64,000 nucleotides of DNA from DAOULY01 sp034414595 (GCA_034414595.1 DAOULY010000011.1:147830-211829); one strand, 5' to 3'; positions 1 to 7,906 are shown, counted from the stretch's first letter. Notes: generated by a model not told the origin, from the sequence alone. Numbers and translations: made by a program.

Positions 1-1320
1 GTGGTGGACATCTGGGAGACTGAGACCGCTGCCTTCTGGAAGCGCCCAGGCGCTAACTCCTCGGCGATCAATACCGAGGTCTGGCTACTGCCCGCAGCGT
101 TTTCCTATGAGAAACAGGGCAGCGTGACCAACAGCGGGCGCTGGGCACAGTGGCGCTACAAGTGCGTCAACCCGCCAGGGGACGCAAGGGCAGACCTGGA
201 TATGCTCAACGACCTGGGGCTCAAGCTCCAGGAGCTATATGGGGCTGATGCCACTGCTCCCAACCGCAATGCCATCGTCAATCTGACCTGGGGTTATGCT
301 ACCGCTGGCTATGGTGGCGAAGCAGACGCAGAGACGGTGGCCAAGGAGATCAACGGCTACGCCGTGCAAGGCTTTACCACAGGCACGACCACGTATGTTG
401 CTGGCGATCTTCTCAATTCATTCGGGCATCTACAGACTGATGGCAGTACAAGCAGCGGCAACTGGCTCTACTGTGCCAGCTTTACCAATTCGGGCAACAT
501 GATCAAGCGCCGCGACACAACCCCGGACTACTTCAATACCGGTCTGTACCCCAACTGGGGCTGGGCCTGGCCGGTGAACCGCCGCATCATCTATAACCGG
601 GCTTCGGTGGACCTCGACGGCGTTCCCTGGGACAAGGAGCATCCAGTTATCTGGTACATAAATGGCTCTTGGGAAGGTGACGTGGCCGATGGCGGCTGGG
701 CGCCGATAAATGCGGCTGCCGCCGGTTCAAAGTACCTCCCGTTCATTATGAAGCCAGAGGGTGTAGGCCGCATCTTCGGCATGGGCCGGGCCGATGGTCC
801 ACTTCCGGAGCATTATGAGCCCTGGGAGAGCCCGATCGAGAATCCTATGTCAGGGACTCAGATTGACCCGGCCGGTATGATCTGGGAAACGGATGGCCCG
901 GACTATGACCGCGATGCCAGGCGTGTCTTGTATCCCATCGTCTGCAGCACCTACAGGATTACGGAGCACTGGCAGTCGGGGCAATTGACCCGGAACATAC
1001 CCTTCCTGGTGGAGCTACAGCCTGAGATGTTTGTGGAGATGAGCGAGGAGCTGGCCGATGAGAAGGGCATCCGCAATGGGGACAAGGTCAAGGTGAAGAC
1101 GGCCAGGGGCGAGGTGGAAGGAGTAGCTGTGGTGACCAAGCGATTCCGACCCTTCCAGCTAAATGGCACCAAAGTGCACCAGATCGGTATGCCCTGGCAC
1201 TGGGGCTATCAAGGAATCTCCACCGGGGACAGTGCCAATTTGTTGACCCCTCATGTCGGTGATGCAAATACTGGAATTCCCGAGTACAAGGCATTCTTGT
1301 GCAACATAGAGAAGGCCTGA
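1..1320 (+). CDS. fdhA: Formate dehydrogenase catalytic (molybdopterin) subunit, C-terminal part
   Basis: Partial gene cut by the window start; 439 residues remain up to the TGA at 1318-1320. It is the C-terminal two thirds of an FdnG/FdhA-type molybdopterin oxidoreductase: a segment WPVNRRIIYNRAS near residue 190 is typical of FdnG, and the last 120 residues form the molybdopterin-dinucleotide-binding domain (LADEKGIRNGDKVKVKTARG). The enzyme oxidises formate or reduces CO2 on a Mo or W bis-MGD site. The active-site Cys/Sec and the Fe-S domain lie upstream, outside the window. The Sec machinery and Tat genes close by suggest a selenocysteine, Tat-exported enzyme, but neither feature is visible here. 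The Fe-S subunit gene follows after 35 bp. Confidence 0.93.
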   Translation: MVDIWETETAAFWKRPGANSSAINTEVWLLPAAFSYEKQGSVTNSGRWAQWRYKCVNPPGDARADLDMLNDLGLKLQELYGADATAPNRNAIVNLTWGYATAGYGGEADAETVAKEINGYAVQGFTTGTTTYVAGDLLNSFGHLQTDGSTSSGNWLYCASFTNSGNMIKRRDTTPDYFNTGLYPNWGWAWPVNRRIIYNRASVDLDGVPWDKEHPVIWYINGSWEGDVADGGWAPINAAAAGSKYLPFIMKPEGVGRIFGMGRADGPLPEHYEPWESPIENPMSGTQIDPAGMIWETDGPDYDRDARRVLYPIVCSTYRITEHWQSGQLTRNIPFLVELQPEMFVEMSEELADEKGIRNGDKVKVKTARGEVEGVAVVTKRFRPFQLNGTKVHQIGMPWHWGYQGISTGDSANLLTPHVGDANTGIPEYKAFLCNIEKA

Positions 1321-1355
1321 GGCGGATGTAAAGAACTGGACGCAGGAGGATAAAG

Positions 1356-2204
1356 ATGCCAAAGGCGATGTTGATCGATGTCTCCAAGTGTATGGGCTGC
1401 CGCGGGTGTCAGGTTATTTGCAAGGAGTGGAACGACCGTCCCGCGGAAAAGACCGAGAACAAGGGGAGTTATGAGAACCCTCCTGAGCTATCGGCGAGCA
1501 CGTGGAACAGGGTTGAGTTCTACGAAGGTTACAACGAGTGGACCTTCCGCACTCATCGGTGTTTGCACTGCACCGATGCCAGCTGTGTCAATGTCTGCCC
1601 CACGGGCTCGATGCACCATGAAGTTGTCGAAATAACTGGAGGTGGCGGCGAGATCGAGATAGTGCTCAACGACCAGCTATGGTGCATTGGCTGTGGCTAC
1701 TGTGCCATGGCCTGCCCCTTCGATGCAGTGCACAAGGAGGTTGGCGAGCTCTTGGTGGGCCCTGACCCGGAACTCAATCCCATATATTCGGTTAACGGGT
1801 CGGCGCAGAAATGCATATTCTGCATCGACCGGGTGCAAAACGGGTACGAGCCAGCCTGTGCTAAGACATGCCCGCCAGGGGCCATCCAGTTCGGGGAGCG
1901 CGCGGAGCTCCTGGCTTCGGCTCGTGACCGTGTGGCCTACCTGAAGTCCAACGGCTTCCCTGAAGCATACATCTATGGGGAAACCGAGCTCGGCGGGCTG
2001 GGGCAGATGTACATTCTGACTAAGCGTGCTTCAGAGCTGGGCTTGCCCGATGCACCTGAGGTGGCCACATCGTCGGTGCTCATGCAGTGGCTGAGCGGCC
2101 TTATCGCTGCTGGTGCAGTGGCCGCTGTGCCGTTCTGGCTTCTATTCCGACGCCGGAGGCGGCTGGAGGAGGAGCAATCTAAAGTAGGAGGTGAGCAGAG
2201 ATGA
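1356..2204 (+). CDS. fdhB: Formate dehydrogenase iron-sulfur subunit
   Basis: A 282-residue ferredoxin-type electron-transfer subunit. It has four Cys clusters: CMGCRGCQVIC near residue 12, CLHCTDASCVNVC near 70, CIGCGYCAMAC near 112 and CIFCIDRVQ...CAKTC near 150, as in FdnH/FdhB with four [4Fe-4S] clusters. A hydrophobic segment around residues 235-258 followed by RRRRR is a single C-terminal membrane anchor, as in FdnH. It passes electrons between the catalytic subunit and the NrfD-like anchor encoded next. Start ATG has a good site (AGGAGG) 7 bases upstream. The stop overlaps the next start by 4 bp (ATGA), so the two are translationally coupled. Confidence 0.94.
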   Translation: MPKAMLIDVSKCMGCRGCQVICKEWNDRPAEKTENKGSYENPPELSASTWNRVEFYEGYNEWTFRTHRCLHCTDASCVNVCPTGSMHHEVVEITGGGGEIEIVLNDQLWCIGCGYCAMACPFDAVHKEVGELLVGPDPELNPIYSVNGSAQKCIFCIDRVQNGYEPACAKTCPPGAIQFGERAELLASARDRVAYLKSNGFPEAYIYGETELGGLGQMYILTKRASELGLPDAPEVATSSVLMQWLSGLIAAGAVAAVPFWLLFRRRRRLEEEQSKVGGEQR

Positions 2205-3088
2205 CATGGGGACCACTGATCTACCTCTACCTCTGGCTTGCTGGCATGGCAGGCGGTGCCTTCATGGCAGCCTTCTTGGTTGACCGCTTCACCGGCGGGG
2301 GCAATAAGCCACTGCTACGGCTGGCGACTTATCTGGGCATCCCACTGGCCGTAATAGGCGTGATACTATTGATCTTCGACCTTGGCCATATTCAACAATT
2401 CTGGCACCTGATGGGCAGGTTCTATATAGTGTCGCCCATGTCAATGGGCACCTGGATACTGCTGCTCTGGGTGGGCGCTGCAGTGGTCCTGGTCATCCTG
2501 TGGTTGGCTGAGAGCTACGTCAGCAAAGAGACGGCAGCGAGTCTGAAGGGAATAACGGGGCTCGTGTCCTGGGCCGAGCTGGTTCTCTCTGCATTCATTA
2601 TGTCCTACACTGGCGTGCTCCTGGCGACCAGCAATCAACCCATCTGGTCAGACACGTGGCTTTTGCCCGCGTTGTTCGTGACCTCTGCTGTATCCACCGG
2701 CGTTGCCTTGCTTGTGCTGACTTCGCTTGTCACTGAGCGTCGTTACAAGAAGACGGTGGCGTCAGGGCACATACTATCGCGGCTGGCCGAAGCCGATGCC
2801 ATATTGATCCTTATGGAGCTGGGTGTGTTGGCTTTCCTTGCCGTCTGGATGGGTGCCACGGCCTCGGAGAGCTTGAGGCTTCTTATCATAGGCACACTGG
2901 CTGCTCCATTCTGGGTCGGTGTTATCGCCTTTGCCCTGCTCATTCCACTTTGGCTGGAGCTTGCCAACTGGGGCAAGGAATTGACAGCAACAAGGTCTAC
3001 ATTGCGCATGGCTTTGGCTTCTACCACGATTGTGGTATTGGGCGGTCTGGTACTGAGGGCAGTGATAACTATAGGAGGCCAGCTCTAA
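2201..3088 (+). CDS. nrfD: NrfD/PsrC-type membrane subunit of formate dehydrogenase
   Basis: A 295-residue, strongly hydrophobic protein with about eight membrane segments, of the NrfD/PsrC family of quinone-interacting membrane subunits. The N-terminus (YLYLWLAGMAGGAFMAAFLVD) carries the family's Gly/Ala-rich first helix. It replaces the cytochrome b subunit (FdnI) found in enterobacterial FDH, so the complex here is of the FdhAB-NrfD kind reported in Dehalococcoidia and other anaerobes that lack cytochromes. It overlaps fdhB by 4 bp. Whether it carries protons or quinone electrons cannot be read from sequence. Confidence 0.9.
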   Translation: MTWGPLIYLYLWLAGMAGGAFMAAFLVDRFTGGGNKPLLRLATYLGIPLAVIGVILLIFDLGHIQQFWHLMGRFYIVSPMSMGTWILLLWVGAAVVLVILWLAESYVSKETAASLKGITGLVSWAELVLSAFIMSYTGVLLATSNQPIWSDTWLLPALFVTSAVSTGVALLVLTSLVTERRYKKTVASGHILSRLAEADAILILMELGVLAFLAVWMGATASESLRLLIIGTLAAPFWVGVIAFALLIPLWLELANWGKELTATRSTLRMALASTTIVVLGGLVLRAVITIGGQL

Positions 3089-3162
3089 GCAGAAACACTC
3101 AGTTCAGCGGACGATGAGCGGGATGTGAGTTTTTGAGTTCTGTCGGCGAAGGTTAAAGCGTA

Positions 3163-4038
3163 TTGTCGTCTCAAGGTGTTGAAGCCCGAATAATTCAGAA
3201 GCTGGCTGAGTGGGAGCGAGAGGGCGAGGAGCTTCCAGGGTTTGTCTCCCTTTACGGCGAGCTGGTTGCCATCCAGCTTAGGGCGAAGGATACTTTTGCC
3301 GCCTCACCGCTGAATCCAGTCGCTTGCGGCATTGCTGAGGCTCTCGTTCAGGGGCAATCGGTTCAGGATTCACCTCTTCTTTCCTTCTCCGACCTATCAC
3401 TCGATTGGGAGCACGTGGGGGCTGTATTCCAGGAGGTGGCGCTGGTGGTGGCCAGGGATGCCTCGGACAGCTCAAGGGAAGTTGAGAGCTTGGGGAAAAT
3501 CGCCTCTGACACTACCCATCTAAAACATGTGGTCGAGCTTTGGTACCAGGGGGCTTCTTTAGCTCCTGTTGTCGAGGCAAGCGGCATCGACCGCGAAGTT
3601 CTCGACTTTGTAGCACATGCTGCTCTCAAGCCCTTTCTGGCACTGCACTCAGAGGCGTTGCTACCCAAAGTCAAGCAGGAATACTGGAGACGCAGGATTT
3701 GCCCGGTCTGCGGAGGTAAACCAGACTTCGCTTTCCTGGACAAGGAGAGGGGGTCTCGCTGGCTCCTCTGCTCTCGCTGCGATGCTGAATGGCTCTTCCA
3801 GAGATTGGAGTGCCCGTACTGCGGCACTCAGGACCAGGAGGTCCTGTCTTATTTCACCGATGATAAGAGCCTGTACCGTCTCTATGTGTGCCGACAATGT
3901 CACACTTATATCAAGGCGATAGATTTGCGTCAGGCAGCCGGAGATGTACTGCTGCCATTGGAACGGGTCTTGACCCTGGACTTGGACGGGCAAGGGCAGG
4001 AGGAGGGCTACCGCGCTGGCTGGATAGCCGGCACCTGA
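3163..4038 (+). CDS. fdhE: FdhE-like formate dehydrogenase accessory protein
   Basis: A 291-residue FdhE family protein. The C-terminal half has four CxxC zinc/iron-binding pairs (CPVC near 179, CSRC near 203, CPYC near 220, CRQC near 245), typical of FdhE, a cytoplasmic factor that binds and matures formate dehydrogenase before Tat export. The start used is TTG at 3163; there is no ATG or GTG near the expected N-terminus. It sits 74 bp after the membrane subunit and before tatA, in line with its role in FDH assembly and export. Confidence 0.9.
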   Translation: MSSQGVEARIIQKLAEWEREGEELPGFVSLYGELVAIQLRAKDTFAASPLNPVACGIAEALVQGQSVQDSPLLSFSDLSLDWEHVGAVFQEVALVVARDASDSSREVESLGKIASDTTHLKHVVELWYQGASLAPVVEASGIDREVLDFVAHAALKPFLALHSEALLPKVKQEYWRRRICPVCGGKPDFAFLDKERGSRWLLCSRCDAEWLFQRLECPYCGTQDQEVLSYFTDDKSLYRLYVCRQCHTYIKAIDLRQAAGDVLLPLERVLTLDLDGQGQEEGYRAGWIAGT

Positions 4039-4155
4039 CCAGTGCCACAGTCGATCCTCCGAGTTAGTTGGCATGGTCAGCAAGGGTATTGACCAGAGCG
4101 CTTGCCATTGACGAAATAAAAGTTTAAGATTATGTTGATAAGGAGGTGAGTAAAG

Positions 4156-4350
4156 ATGCCGTTTCGTATTGGCCCCACAGAACTGATCATCATCTTGGTG
4201 CTGGTGCTCATCATCTTCGGTGTGGGCAAGTTGCCCCAGGTAGGTAGCGCTATGGGCAGAGGGATACGAGAGTTCCGCAAGGGGCAAAGAGGCGACTTTG
4301 ATGAGGACACCAAGACGATCTCGGACGAATCCAAGAAAGAGGAGAAGTAA
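4156..4350 (+). CDS. tatA: Twin-arginine translocase subunit TatA
   Basis: A 64-residue protein with one N-terminal membrane helix (LIIILVLVLIIFG), the FGVGKLP hinge and an amphipathic helix followed by a charged tail: the plan of TatA/TatE. TatA builds the pore of the Tat system, which exports folded cofactor-loaded proteins such as formate dehydrogenase. A strong ribosome-binding site AAGGAGGTGAG lies just upstream. Two tatA-type genes and tatC follow the FDH genes, suggesting the cluster packages the enzyme with its exporter. Confidence 0.95.
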   Translation: MPFRIGPTELIIILVLVLIIFGVGKLPQVGSAMGRGIREFRKGQRGDFDEDTKTISDESKKEEK

Positions 4351-4455
4351 GCCACCAAGAGCGAGGTCAAATCCAAAAGGCTCTGTTCGACACCGATGGC
4401 GATAGAACATACTACTAAAGCTATGGGGCACTGAGAGGGACAAGGAGAAGCAGCG

Positions 4456-4734
4456 ATGGAGTTTATGGGCATAGGTCCGCTGGAACTGCTGATGCTCCTT
4501 GTCATTGCCTTTATCGTGTTTGGCCCGGGGAGGCTGCCCGAGGTCGCCCGCGGTTTGGGCAAAGGCATCCGTGGCATGAGAAAAGCTTGGTTTGACCTTA
4601 CCAGAGAGGTCAGCAAGGAGGTACGGAGCATCGAAGCCGAAGCGCAGCCTGCCCAGAGCAGAGAGGTGAGCAAGGAGGTGCAAAGCAGCCAAGCTGATGA
4701 GCAGCCTGCCCAGAGCAGAGATCAGGAGGGTTGA
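4456..4734 (+). CDS. tatB: Second TatA/TatB-type subunit with a repeated tail
   Basis: A 92-residue paralogue of the preceding TatA: GPLELLMLLVIAFIVFGPG helix and hinge, then an amphipathic helix. The Glu at position 10 and the longer tail lean to TatB but the family split cannot be settled by eye. Residues 50-68 and 69-87 are two copies of a 19-residue unit (REVSKEVxSxxAxxQPAQS), encoded by a 57-bp tandem repeat at 4603-4716. Such a repeat can change copy number by slippage. Confidence 0.88.
   Translation: MEFMGIGPLELLMLLVIAFIVFGPGRLPEVARGLGKGIRGMRKAWFDLTREVSKEVRSIEAEAQPAQSREVSKEVQSSQADEQPAQSRDQEG
4603..4716 (+). repeat. 57-bp tandem repeat inside the second tat gene
   Basis: Two head-to-tail 57-bp units encode REVSKEV...QPAQS twice in the hydrophilic tail. 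The copies differ at several bases, so the duplication is not recent. Confidence 0.8.
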
Positions 4735-4775
4735 GAAAAAGCTGCAAGCCCAACATCGTTCCTCGACGCTGACTC

Positions 4776-5525
4776 ATGAGCGATGACAAGAAGTTGACTG
4801 TAACCGGGCACCTGGGTGAGCTGCGGAAACGGCTGCTCAGAGCGATGGTGGTAGTAGGAATTACTACCACTGTTTCTTTTGTTTTTTCCGAGAGGTATTT
4901 GTTTCCACTACTGACGCGGCCCACGCCGCCAGGCATAGAGCTCATATTCATCAAACTGACAGAGATGATAGGTACCTACATCAAGTTGTCGCTTGTCGCT
5001 GGCCTGGTGCTGGCGCTGCCCTATCTGTTATATGAGTTAGTGATGTTCGTCTCCCCGGCCCTGACCCGCAGGGAGAAGACGTACTTTTATACCTTGTTGC
5101 CGGCATCGATCCTGGCATTTGTCGCCGGCGCCGCATTCTGCTACTTCTTTTTCCTGCCCCCGGCACTGAATTTCCTATTCAGCTTTGGCAGCGGTGTTGC
5201 TACCCCCCAGATCACCATTGGGAACTACATCGACGTGGTCAGCATGCTGCTCTTCTGGATCGGTATCGCGTTTGAGATCCCGCTGGTGATCTTCTTCCTG
5301 TCGAAGATCGGAGTGGTCACGCCCCAGGGGCTTTCCCGAAAACGCCGCTGGGCGGTGCTGGCCGCTTTCATCCTGGGCGCTATCATCACGCCTACCGTGG
5401 ATCCGGTTAACCAGAGCATCGTTGCCGGGTCCATCATCGTGCTATACGAGGTTGGCATTTTGCTGTCCAGACTGGCGTGGAGAGGGAAGAAACGCTTGGT
5501 GACAGCGCCGCTTGAGCAAGATTGA
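4776..5525 (+). CDS. tatC: Twin-arginine translocase subunit TatC
   Basis: A 249-residue six-helix membrane protein with the TatC N-terminal signature HLGELRKRLLRA and a second conserved stretch (FVSPALTRREK). TatC binds the twin-arginine signal. The start ATG at 4776 has no clear Shine-Dalgarno, so translation may be coupled to the preceding tat gene 41 bp away. The gene ends shortly before an intrinsic terminator and closes the FDH-Tat cluster. Confidence 0.95.
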   Translation: MSDDKKLTVTGHLGELRKRLLRAMVVVGITTTVSFVFSERYLFPLLTRPTPPGIELIFIKLTEMIGTYIKLSLVAGLVLALPYLLYELVMFVSPALTRREKTYFYTLLPASILAFVAGAAFCYFFFLPPALNFLFSFGSGVATPQITIGNYIDVVSMLLFWIGIAFEIPLVIFFLSKIGVVTPQGLSRKRRWAVLAAFILGAIITPTVDPVNQSIVAGSIIVLYEVGILLSRLAWRGKKRLVTAPLEQD

Positions 5526-5570
5526 GAAAGCTCTTGGGCAGCTTTTCGCTGCCTATGCTTGGATAGAGTT

Positions 5571-5611
5571 ACGAACCAGGGGTGGCTCCATATCCCCTGA
5601 TTCGTTTTTTG
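5571..5611 (+). terminator. Intrinsic terminator after tatC
   Basis: ACGAA-C-CAGGGG pairs with CCCCTG-A-TTCGT, followed at once by TTTTTT. It lies 46 bp after the tatC stop and separates the FDH-Tat operon from tRNA-Sec. Confidence 0.85.
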
Positions 5612-5714
5612 TTGGGCACCCGGTGAATCTATTTCTATTGGAGGATACGCCCTTTGCCGCCAAAAAAGGGATTACAATATAACAATCGTAAAACAATAGC
5701 TTTGGCCTCCAACA

Positions 5715-5743
5715 TTGTCCCAGTGATGCAAGTTTGTTACACT
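5715..5743 (+). promoter_or_regulatory. Probable promoter of tRNA-Sec
   Basis: TTGTCC, 17-base spacer, TACACT, ending 9 bases before the tRNA 5' end, the right place for a tRNA promoter. Confidence 0.55.
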
Positions 5744-6009
5744 AATTGGAGCGGGAGCGGTTGGGTCCCGGTGGGCCTCGCGGACTTCAAATCCGTTGTG
5801 GGGCATGTTGAATGTCCTTGGTGGGTTCGACTCCCATGCGCTCCCGCCAGGCTTATCTCCCCCAAATTGTTAACATTAATGCTATCTAATTTGTTAACAA
5901 TCTCCCTGGTTGGTTTCCTCTTCCCATTAGCAAGCATCGTAACATAGGCCCTGCTCACTCCCAGTTGCCTCGCTATTTCTGCTTTAGTAATACCTTTCCA
6001 TTGGCTCAT
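5737..6009 (-). CDS. HTH (XRE/Cro-type) frame, N-terminal half of a split integrase gene
   Basis: A 90-codon frame. Residues 8-42 (TKAEIARQLGVSRAYVTMLA) form a Cro/C1-type helix-turn-helix. From residue 54 on the frame runs antisense through tRNA-Sec (AGAHGSRTHQGHS), so the present C-terminus is not native. The same core peptide occurs in the same frame at the start of the integrase ORF at the other end of the element; joining both at the core gives one continuous 345-residue HTH-integrase ORF in the circular form. A good ribosome-binding site (GGAGG, 8 bases before ATG) and coupling to the Xis-like gene upstream (1-base gap) support translation. In the integrated state the product would be a short HTH protein with a tRNA-antisense tail. 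Confidence 0.7.
   Translation of the reverse strand: MSQWKGITKAEIARQLGVSRAYVTMLANGKRKPTREIVNKLDSINVNNLGEISLAGAHGSRTHQGHSTCPTTDLKSARPTGTQPLPLQLV
5753..5849 (+). tRNA. selC: tRNA-Sec (anticodon UCA)
   Basis: A 97-base tRNA including CCA at 5847-5849. The anticodon loop CTTCAAA holds TCA at 5787-5789; the 6-bp D stem, long variable arm and extended acceptor/T stack are those of bacterial selenocysteine tRNA. The T arm reads GTGGG-TTCGACT-CCCAT. The eighth acceptor pair appears as G-G, which should be checked. It decodes UGA with SelB. An integrative element is inserted so that its left core copy (5785-5850) rebuilds the 3' half, leaving the tRNA intact. Confidence 0.95.
5785..5850 (+). repeat. 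attL core (tRNA-Sec 3' half)
   Basis: 66 bp identical to 13112-13177, starting at the anticodon loop (CTTCAAATCC) and ending with CCAG. The bases on either side differ between the copies, so the repeat is bounded. Confidence 0.95.
5869..5898. promoter_or_regulatory. Left GTTAAC sites, possible integrase arm sites
   Basis: Two GTTAACA motifs (5869-5875 and 5893-5899) begin 19 and 43 bp right of the left core. A third copy lies at 13086-13091, 20 bp left of the right core. In the excised circle they would flank the core on both sides, as arm-type sites do. The motif is also a HpaI palindrome in AT-rich DNA, so chance is possible. Confidence 0.35.
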
Positions 6010-6010
6010 T

Positions 6011-6181
6011 CTATTTACCTCCCTTACTACCCTTCGGTTTTCTCTTCCTTTTGTAGTCCAAGCTGAGGACTACCCAGTCATGTCCCAACTTCTTGCCCTC
6101 TATCTCACCTCTCTCCAGCAACCTTCGGCAATGGCTGTCTGATATCCCCAACTTGTTTGCAGCTTCCCTGACACTATACAT
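6011..6181 (-). CDS. Small excisionase-like HTH protein
   Basis: A 56-residue protein starting MYSVREAANKLGISDSHCRR, the pattern of the HTH_17/excisionase family (winged helix that recognises DNA: V-x-E-A-A-x-x-L-G-I-S). The next part, LLERGEIEGKKLGHDWVV, fits the wing of that fold, and the tail is Lys-rich. It sits next to the left core and 1 base ahead of the HTH/integrase frame, behind a consensus promoter. Most likely a recombination directionality factor for the element, though MerR-like regulators share the fold. Confidence 0.72.
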   Translation of the reverse strand: MYSVREAANKLGISDSHCRRLLERGEIEGKKLGHDWVVLSLDYKRKRKPKGSKGGK

Positions 6182-6200
6182 CCTACTTCACTCTCAAGTG

Positions 6201-6229
6201 ATTATACACGGTATCGCTCTTACTGTCAA
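6201..6229 (-). promoter_or_regulatory. Consensus promoter for the Xis-like/HTH(-int) operon
   Basis: On the minus strand TTGACA, 17 bases, TATAAT: a perfect sigma-70 type promoter. Transcription would start near 6194, about 13 bases before the Xis-like ATG. In the circle it would drive xis, HTH and integrase as one unit; after integration it runs into tRNA-Sec in antisense. Confidence 0.8.
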
Positions 6230-6389
6230 GTCCTTTGCAGAGAGTAACATATAAGAATACTGACAATAGGTTCCAAAGTAACCGAACCGTGGGAGCGACC
6301 TCATACTATGCATTAGGATAGCCTCAGAGATTTTTTGAGTAGGCTCTTCTCGCCTCTGGCTAAACAGTAATCGTATCTTTGCTATAATA

Positions 6390-6424
6390 AGAAAAAAGCC
6401 TCGCATAGCTGGGACTATCGAGGC
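6390..6424 (-). terminator. Intrinsic terminator (minus strand)
   Basis: GCCTCG-C-ATAG pairs with CTAT-CGAGGC; on the minus strand the stem is followed by TTTTTTCTT. Confidence 0.75.
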
Positions 6425-6476
6425 ATTGGCACTCAGGTTGTCCACGAGCCCAAGTGCAGATATAGGGTAGCACATT

Positions 6477-6516
6477 AAGCCTGTCTGGGGCAACCTGGGC
6501 AGGCTTTACTTTTTTG
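6477..6516 (+). terminator. Intrinsic terminator (plus strand)
   Basis: AAGCCTG...CAGGCTT stem with a GC-rich inner part, followed by TACTTTTTT. It lies just before the 6540 gene. Confidence 0.7.
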
Positions 6517-6539
6517 GGGGGAGGAGACATAGGGCAAAC

Positions 6540-7844
6540 ATGAAAAGGAAGAAGCCAAAGTGGGAGGAACTAGAAGAACTCCATAAGGGGTGTTTTCAAA
6601 CACCACCAGAACACATGCCTGCCATAGAACAGCCAGAGAGGGAGGATAAGGGTATAGATGTCGAAGAGTTGCTGCGACCGTGGCAAAGCAAGCCACTCAG
6701 TGACCTCATAGCCATCTACGCTCCTCTCCTACAGACTTTCCAGCGTATCAGGGATGAGAAGGGGGACACTTGTGCGTTGCAGTCAATAGCAGAATCAGGA
6801 GTTGAGAGGCTTCTGAGGTTCTTCTTCAGGTTTTACCTAGAGAATACGCTTGGCTTGGACAAAATAGACCCCGAAGCTTTGGTTGAGCGATGGCAAAACA
6901 CGAATCTCATCACTCGGCTAATTTTAGACCGTAAATCCCAGACTCTAGAAGAGTATTTGTCTGCCCTATATTGGCTTGAACAATTCAACGTTTGCGCAAT
7001 CGAGCTTGAAAAGCGTACTGAAATTCGTCCTGAACTGGTGGGGCTACTAATGCACAAAATTTGCCAGGACATCTCCTCTTTCGCCCTTGCCAAGGTATTG
7101 GCTCCACCAGACAAAGAACCTGACTCAGGATGGGCCGTAAACCTAATTTTAGGTGCCATCGAAGGAATCAAGGGAGGGATTATTAACTTGCCCAAAGGAG
7201 AACTTGCAGCATCCCTTCAAGCTTTGTGGGACGAATCCTTAATAAGACCCTTCCCACTAGTATCGGGGAATTTGCAGAGGGGCATCCACGAAATCAAGGT
7301 AGTGAGGATGACAGGGCAGGAAGGCATTGCCGAAGGCATGAAATACTGGTCCGAGAAGGATTACAATGAAATCATTGTAGCTGGCCTGCAACGAAAACTT
7401 ATCAATTCCCTGAAGCTGGCAGCGAGAAGAAACATCATTGATGAAATTAGGAAGATACCTAAAGTCGAAATAGTAAAAGACGGTCAGACATACAAAGTGC
7501 AGACGGAAATTCCAGAGTCTGCACTGGTTACTGAGGATGGTGATATTCAACAATCAGCACTAGAGCTGGTCGCCGCGAAACAGGGGCTGTTCCACCTAGG
7601 AGCAGACGAGGAGGCCGAGGCAGCAGAGCCAGTAACGCTCAAAGACCTAGACCTTGACCTAAGTGGCCTTACACCAACTGAGTATCGTGTTTTGGAGGAA
7701 GCCCTTCAAGCGCTTCAAGAGGGCTATGACCTCGACTCTAAAAAGGGAAGAAGTCTCAAGCAGTGGTGGGGCAAGGATTATCAGCGAAAGAGGAGAGCTT
7801 ATGAGAGAGCTATGAATAGGATACTAGAGGATAATAGACCTTAA
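6540..7844 (+). CDS. Unknown 434-residue element protein
   Basis: Not recognised. The protein is soluble, acidic and mostly helical. The C-terminus (LTPTEYRVLEEALQALQEG, then KGRSLKQWWGKDYQRKRRAY) has the spacing of a sigma region-4-like helix-turn-helix, and a segment near residue 300 (AARRNIIDEIRKIPK) is Lys/Arg-rich; both hint at DNA binding but no family is claimed. It is the first gene of the rightward block, with GGAGGAG about 12 bases before the ATG, and is closed by a strong terminator at 7863-7906. Its own transcription unit and position suggest a replication or regulatory role in the element (inference). Confidence 0.6.
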   Translation: MKRKKPKWEELEELHKGCFQTPPEHMPAIEQPEREDKGIDVEELLRPWQSKPLSDLIAIYAPLLQTFQRIRDEKGDTCALQSIAESGVERLLRFFFRFYLENTLGLDKIDPEALVERWQNTNLITRLILDRKSQTLEEYLSALYWLEQFNVCAIELEKRTEIRPELVGLLMHKICQDISSFALAKVLAPPDKEPDSGWAVNLILGAIEGIKGGIINLPKGELAASLQALWDESLIRPFPLVSGNLQRGIHEIKVVRMTGQEGIAEGMKYWSEKDYNEIIVAGLQRKLINSLKLAARRNIIDEIRKIPKVEIVKDGQTYKVQTEIPESALVTEDGDIQQSALELVAAKQGLFHLGADEEAEAAEPVTLKDLDLDLSGLTPTEYRVLEEALQALQEGYDLDSKKGRSLKQWWGKDYQRKRRAYERAMNRILEDNRP

Positions 7845-7862
7845 CCTCGCTTTTAGGATAAG

Positions 7863-7906
7863 AAGAAGCTGGCCGACAATGAAACGGCCAGCTTCTTTGT
7901 TTTTCC
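7863..7906. terminator. Strong terminator after the 6540 gene
   Basis: AGAAGCTGGCCG and CGGCCAGCTTCT form a perfect 12-bp stem with an ACAATGAAA loop, followed by TTTGTTTTT. Confidence 0.9.

Larger units (their letters stand above)
6230..6539. other. Gene-free stretch with two opposed terminators
   Basis: No coding frame of weight is seen. The stretch holds a minus-strand terminator at 6390-6424 and a plus-strand one at 6477-6516, about 50 bp apart. This insulates the leftward xis operon from the rightward gene block. A short RNA between them is possible but no clear promoter is visible. Confidence 0.5.

Noticed and set aside
1..1320. Sec codon in fdhA
   Set aside because: The active-site region lies before the window; no in-frame TGA is visible, so Sec in FDH is only inferred.
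3661..4692. 343-residue minus-strand frame opposite fdhE and the tat genes
   Set aside because: It is antisense to three well-supported genes and shows no family pattern; it is long only because the opposite strand lacks stops.
5654..5947. Plus-strand 97-residue frame across tRNA-Sec
   Set aside because: It reads through the tRNA and promoter; it has no ribosome site and no protein-like pattern.
6390..6516. Small RNA between the two opposed terminators
   Set aside because: No promoter of good quality on either strand; kept only as a note in the region entry.
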